Assembly: GCA_963815495.1 (NCBI GenBank)
Contig: CAWFGW010000029.1
Location: 310,001-374,000, forward strand
Length of the DNA stretch: 64,000 bases
Origin: CAWFGW01 sp963815495
Lineage (GTDB): Bacteria; Bacteroidota; Bacteroidia; Cytophagales; JAAEPT01
Direction: 5' to 3'
The notes beneath the pieces were generated by a model. The model made no database searches. It saw only the letters and a list, made by a program, of their open reading frames with translations, and was not told where the DNA came from. Shown here one piece after another: positions 60,035 to 64,000 of the stretch; the stretch's first letter is position 1, and each line of letters begins with the position of its first letter. A program made the position numbers and the translations under genes.

Positions 60035-62179
60035 TTATTTACTCAGAATCTTAAACTCTGTTCGTCTATTTTGCTGTCTACCTTCATCTGTTTCGTTTGT
60101 TGCAATTGGTTTGGATTCTCCATACCCTTTGTATTCAAGACGCTTGGAAGAAATACCTTTGTCAACCAAATAAGCAACAACAGCTTTTGCTCGGTCTTCT
60201 GAAAGTTTTTGATTGTATTCGTCAGAACCTCTGCTATCGGTATGACCAGAAATCTCAATTCTTAGAGAAGGCACCTCATTTAAGAAATTAATCAAACGAG
60301 TTAATTCTGGAATCGATACATCGCGCAAAGTAGCCTTATCAAAGTCAAAAAAGATGTTTTTCAATACAATAGAGCTTCCTATAACCACTTTTTTCAACAA
60401 GACTTCTTTATTTACTTCATTATAGCCTTCACTAGCAGGAATGTCAAAATTTTCTGAGTGAAACAAATAGCCATCAGCCTCTACAGCTATCCCGTAATTT
60501 TTTCCAGAAGGTAAAGAAACCAAAAATTTACCTGTCGAAGAGTTGGAGGTAAATGTCGCTACTTTTTCATTTTTCTCGTTATCTATTAATTCAATAGCTG
60601 CCTCAACTGGTTTTAAAGTAATGGCGTCTAAAACCACTCCTTTAAGTAAAGTAGTCTGGTTTTCAGTTATTGCAATTAAAGGCTCCACTACTTTTTCAGA
60701 AACTGGCGCAATAATGTTAGACAATAAATTATCTTCAGATAAAGCAATTACTTCTTTTTCTGGACCTAAGAAAGTTATCTCATAAATATCTTGTTTCCCA
60801 TAACCATCGCTGCTTTCCGTGGCATAAAACCCTTTCCTACCATTGGCAGTAATAGTAAAGAACACATCATCGTCAGGTCCATTTACTGGATAACCCAAAT
60901 TTTCAGGCTTTGACCAGCTCCCATCTTCTTGTTTTACTGTTTTAAAAATATCATAGCCTCCCATTGAGTCGTGTCCTTGGGAGCTGAAATAAAGTGTTTT
61001 ACCATCTGGATGCAAGAAAACCCCATTTTCATGGTAAATCGTGTTAATGGTAGTCCCAATATTTACTGGATCATTCCATTTTTTCTTTTTTTCATCCCAT
61101 TCGGTATAAAAAATATCATGCGTATAGCTTCCATCTTCAGCCAGTACATCAAGCTTCCCCATATTGTCATCAGGCTTATTACTTACAAAGTAAATTGTTT
61201 TTTTATCTAACGAATACACCGCTGATGATTCGTGGTAACGCGTATTAATATGCTTATCCATTTTTTCAGGATGTGTCCATTTATCGCCTTTAAGGGTAGC
61301 TTCATACAATACGCCATCATAAGTAGTTGCATTATAAAAAATCATGTGAGAACCATCTGGAGTCAATGCTACTGTAGCATCCTGACCTTCTGTGTTAATC
61401 GGGTGCCCCAAGTTTACGGGAGTTGTCCATGTCTCGCCTTCACGGTGTGTGACGTAAATGTCTTCATAATAATCTTGTTCTTTTCGATCTTTTAAAGCAT
61501 CTTTTTCAGTGTATTCATGCGAACCCAAAGAACCAGGTCTACGCGAAGTAAAATACATCGTAGCATTGTCAGCAGTAATTACTGGTCCATATTCTGGCCA
61601 CTCAGTATTAATCACACTTCCTACATTATTCACAAAAACCCGTTCTGGGTTTGCTGAATATTTTCTACCTGCATCACATTCGCGGATGTGCTTTTCATAC
61701 ACTAAAATTTGTTCTTCAATTTCACGTTTGTTTTTGCTTGTCTTTCCTGATTTTAAATGTTGTTCATAAACACGATACCACTTAATTGCTTCGTTCCAAT
61801 CTTCATGCTCATGATGCGCACGACCTAACTCCAATGCTATGTCATCAGCAACATACGGATCCAATTTATATGCTCTTTCAAAATAATCTACCGCCTCTGC
61901 ACGGTGTATCGTTTCGATAATACACTTACCAATCATGTAATTGAGCATGGCATGGTTTGGATTAAAAGCATAGGCTTTTTTTAAGTGTCTTAAAGCATTT
62001 TTTAACTGAAATTCCCCTTGATGATAGAGGTGTTCACCTGTTTCATACTCTTCCACAGCTTTTTTAAATCCCTCTTTATCATTAGGGAAATTTTTCTTAT
62101 CAAAATCAACTTGCTGTTGAGAAAACCCGACAACCGATAATGAAATTAAAACAAATAATATTACGTATCGCATTTTCAT
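60035..62179 (-). CDS. PorE-like TPR-PD40-OmpA envelope protein
   Basis: 714 aa from ATG 62179 (MKMRYVILFVLISLSVVGFSQ), directly after the TPR gene stop, giving a signal peptide. Order: TPR helices (about 30-165), PD40 propeller (about 180-480; TADNATMYFTSRRPGS, SLDKKTIYFVSNKPDD), carboxypeptidase-regulatory-like domain (about 525-600), and OmpA C-terminal domain (about 600-712; FFDFDKATLRD, SGHTDSRGSDEYN, SEDRAKAVVAYL, NRRTEFKI). This is the layout of PorE of the type IX secretion system, an outer-membrane-peptidoglycan linker. The longer start at 62215 overlaps the TPR gene. Confidence 0.85.
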   Translation of the reverse strand: MKMRYVILFVLISLSVVGFSQQQVDFDKKNFPNDKEGFKKAVEEYETGEHLYHQGEFQLKNALRHLKKAYAFNPNHAMLNYMIGKCIIETIHRAEAVDYFERAYKLDPYVADDIALELGRAHHEHEDWNEAIKWYRVYEQHLKSGKTSKNKREIEEQILVYEKHIRECDAGRKYSANPERVFVNNVGSVINTEWPEYGPVITADNATMYFTSRRPGSLGSHEYTEKDALKDRKEQDYYEDIYVTHREGETWTTPVNLGHPINTEGQDATVALTPDGSHMIFYNATTYDGVLYEATLKGDKWTHPEKMDKHINTRYHESSAVYSLDKKTIYFVSNKPDDNMGKLDVLAEDGSYTHDIFYTEWDEKKKKWNDPVNIGTTINTIYHENGVFLHPDGKTLYFSSQGHDSMGGYDIFKTVKQEDGSWSKPENLGYPVNGPDDDVFFTITANGRKGFYATESSDGYGKQDIYEITFLGPEKEVIALSEDNLLSNIIAPVSEKVVEPLIAITENQTTLLKGVVLDAITLKPVEAAIELIDNEKNEKVATFTSNSSTGKFLVSLPSGKNYGIAVEADGYLFHSENFDIPASEGYNEVNKEVLLKKVVIGSSIVLKNIFFDFDKATLRDVSIPELTRLINFLNEVPSLRIEISGHTDSRGSDEYNQKLSEDRAKAVVAYLVDKGISSKRLEYKGYGESKPIATNETDEGRQQNRRTEFKILSK

Positions 62180-62180
62180 A

Positions 62181-63269
62181 TTAGTTACAACTTTGCTGTA
62201 AATATTTTTCCGCATTTTTCAACCCCATTTCTTTAGCCTTACTCCAATCTTTGCAAGCACCATCAAAGTCACGAATCATTTCTCTTGAAATACCCCTATT
62301 AAGATAAAAGACTCCATTATCAGGATTTAGAGAAATTGCTTTAGTATAATCTTGAATTGCATTTTCATACTTCGCTAATTTATAACTAGCATTTGCCTTA
62401 TTATTCCATGCTAAAGCATAATCATCTTTCAATCGTATCGAATTTTCAAAATCCTTTATTGCTTCTTCATATTGACCCAATTCTAGCTTACTTCTACCTC
62501 TATTGTTATAGGCAATGTAATAGTCAGAGTTTAGCTGTATTGCTTTAGTATAACTTTTAATTGCCTCTTCGTTATTTCCCATTAACCTTAATACACTCCC
62601 TAGGTTATTATGGATATAAGATTCATTTGGACTTATCTCAATGGCCTTCTGGTAATCTGCAGCAGCTCCTTTATAATTTTCTAATGCTCTGCGTGCACTA
62701 CCTCTATCATTATAAGCATTAACCAATGTTTTGTCATAATTAACTGCCGAAGTAAAATCTTTTTCTGCTTCTTTATAATTAGCATTTAAATATGCGATAA
62801 GGCCTCTATGATAATATCCCATGGCATGAGTCGGATTTAACTTGAGATGTTCATTCAAATCATTTAAGGCGCCTTCAACATCTTTTAATTTTTCCTTTGC
62901 TCTTGCTCGACCAAAATAGGCCATTGTACCGTCTTTTTGACGTGAGATCACCAACGTGTAATCTTCTATGGCACCCTTAAAGTCATTTATATCATAACGA
63001 GCTGTTGCTCTATTTAAATAAGCTTGCGTAAATGTAGGGTCTAAGCTTACTGCAGTAGAATAATGAGAAATTGCATTTGCGTAATTTTTTTTGTGAAATG
63101 CATTTACACCTTCATTATATGCTTTTTGTGATTCCCTGATTTTAGATTTAGCAGCATCTTCCACTATAACCAGTTCTTCTTTTTCTTGTAACTCATCAGC
63201 TGTTTGTGCATACATAACCAGACTAGAAATCACACTAAAAAAAAAGATTAATAAATATGTTTTTTTCAT
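62181..63269 (-). CDS. Secreted/periplasmic TPR-repeat protein
   Basis: 362 aa with Sec signal (SSLVMYAQ) and about eight to nine TPR units: AYLNRATARYDINDFKGAIEDYTLVI, HNNLGSVLRLMGNNEEAIKSYTKAIQLN, YYIAYNNRGRSKLELGQYEEAIKDFENSI. It acts as a protein-interaction scaffold. Its stop is 1 nt before the start of the PorE-like gene, implying a functional pair in the envelope. Binding partner not identified. Confidence 0.88.
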   Translation of the reverse strand: MKKTYLLIFFFSVISSLVMYAQTADELQEKEELVIVEDAAKSKIRESQKAYNEGVNAFHKKNYANAISHYSTAVSLDPTFTQAYLNRATARYDINDFKGAIEDYTLVISRQKDGTMAYFGRARAKEKLKDVEGALNDLNEHLKLNPTHAMGYYHRGLIAYLNANYKEAEKDFTSAVNYDKTLVNAYNDRGSARRALENYKGAAADYQKAIEISPNESYIHNNLGSVLRLMGNNEEAIKSYTKAIQLNSDYYIAYNNRGRSKLELGQYEEAIKDFENSIRLKDDYALAWNNKANASYKLAKYENAIQDYTKAISLNPDNGVFYLNRGISREMIRDFDGACKDWSKAKEMGLKNAEKYLQQSCN

Positions 63270-63344
63270 AAAATGACTTTTTACAACTGTAATATACTTA
63301 CAAACTAAGATTTTAAAAAATTATTAATCTTTCTGAAAAAAAAA

Positions 63345-64000
63345 TCACAAAAACTTCGGAGATACTGATAGGTTTTTCCCACCGTTTGTCCAATCATAAA
63401 AACCTCTTCCAGATTTTGCTCCCAGCTCACCAGCAATCACCATATTCACTAATAAAATGTTTGGAGCAAATTTAGCATCACCAAATCCTTCGTAAAGCAC
63501 TTCTAAAATATTCTTACAGATGTCTAAACCTATATAATCAGCCAATTGAAGTGGTCCCATAGGATGTGCCATCCCTAATTTCATAATTTGATCAATTTCA
63601 CTTACACCTGCTACACCTTCATGCAATGTATGTATAGCTTCATTAATCATAGGCATTAAAATTCGATTGGCTACAAACCCAGGAAAATCATTCACAACAA
63701 CTGCCTTTTTACCTATTTTCTCGCATACAGAAACGATGGTACTTGTACAGGCTTCTGACGTATGATAACCATTAATAACCTCCACCAACTGCATTATTGG
63801 AACAGGGTTCATGAAGTGCATGCCAATGACTCGCTCCGGTAATATCACAGCTGACGCCAATTTTGTGATTGAAATTGACGATGTGTTGGTAGCTATAATT
63901 GTTTTATCGGAAACTACGCTAGCAACCTCCTTTAGTACGTTACTTTTTAGAGTTACATTTTCGCTTATCGCCTCGATAACTATAGCTGATTGCGGAAAAA
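63345..64000 (-). CDS. 3-hydroxybutyryl/3-hydroxyacyl-CoA dehydrogenase, partial (N-terminus beyond right edge)
   Basis: About 218 residues of the C-terminal part. The reading frame is open to the right edge; residues IIATNTSSISITKLA, PERVIGMHFMNPVPIMQLVEV and VVVNDFPGFVANRILMPMINEA are typical of the NAD-binding/C-terminal domain border. Catalytic His in HFMNP is retained. C-terminal domain: GMAHPMGPLQLADYIGLD and AKSGRGFYDW. It oxidises or reduces beta-hydroxyacyl-CoA in fatty-acid or butyrate metabolism. The N-terminal Rossmann start is not in the window. It does not overlap the TPR gene. Confidence 0.9.
   Translation of the reverse strand, partial: FPQSAIVIEAISENVTLKSNVLKEVASVVSDKTIIATNTSSISITKLASAVILPERVIGMHFMNPVPIMQLVEVINGYHTSEACTSTIVSVCEKIGKKAVVVNDFPGFVANRILMPMINEAIHTLHEGVAGVSEIDQIMKLGMAHPMGPLQLADYIGLDICKNILEVLYEGFGDAKFAPNILLVNMVIAGELGAKSGRGFYDWTNGGKNLSVSPKFL

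Overview
The window comes from a low-GC Bacteroidota genome, most likely a member of the Flavobacteriales. The evidence is: secreted proteins ending in type IX secretion (T9SS) sorting domains, PD40/OmpA and PorE-like envelope proteins, delta-60 repeat proteins, few recognisable Shine-Dalgarno sequences, and AT-rich spacers with degenerate repeats. The genus cannot be fixed from sequence alone.

Region 1 (1-35.8 kb) is dominated by nitrogen-oxide metabolism. On the minus strand at the left edge lie a nitrate reductase (cut by the window) and its NarK-type transporter. At 10.0-17.5 kb a compact eight-gene minus-strand operon begins with a tandem double globin and a single globin. It continues with a haem-binding DUF3365-like lipoprotein, a small membrane cytochrome b-like protein, an FAD/2Fe-2S reductase, a CcmF-type haem lyase, a pentahaem cytochrome and a monohaem cytochrome. 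hemA (haem synthesis) follows upstream. At 19.4-26.3 kb is a nitrate ABC uptake operon (porin, nrtA, nrtB, nrtC, nrtD). An FNR-type regulator carrying iron-sulphur cysteines sits at 26.5-27.2 kb, then an IS110-family element, a NarX/NarL-like two-component system, a TrpD2-like protein, nirB (split by a one-base frameshift) and nirD. A 14-bp palindrome of FNR geometry, A[AC]GTA-N4-TAC[TG]T, lies upstream of narK, the globin operon, hemA, the nrt operon, the regulator itself, the kinase/TrpD2 divergent promoter and nirB. I read this as one regulon. Housekeeping and unrelated genes (OmpA/PD40 protein, clpP, DUF3703, sugar acetyltransferase, DUF2459, cupin) lie between 3.5 and 9.9 kb.

Region 2 (35.7-44.4 kb) is an accessory segment starting just after nirD. 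Small genes of mostly unknown function are bracketed by related structured non-coding elements. Leader modules (a conserved ~65-bp block, then a palindrome of variable sequence, usually ending GTTAGCC) precede genes. Trailer modules (GGCTAAC, then hairpins whose stems differ between copies but keep pairing) follow genes. The nirD 3' end and its terminator are duplicated at 43.49 kb. This resembles a cassette array, but no recombinase is visible.

Region 3 (44.4-56.5 kb) holds secreted or surface proteins with T9SS-type C-termini, lipoproteins, AraC and Crp-type regulators and a small redox operon (Crp-like regulator, AhpD-like protein, SDR). Region 4 (56.9-64 kb) holds a P-type cation ATPase, a CoA-type Nudix hydrolase, a TPR protein paired with a PorE-like TPR-PD40-OmpA protein, and the 3' part of a 3-hydroxyacyl-CoA dehydrogenase gene cut by the right edge. 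No rRNA, tRNA or CRISPR array was seen.
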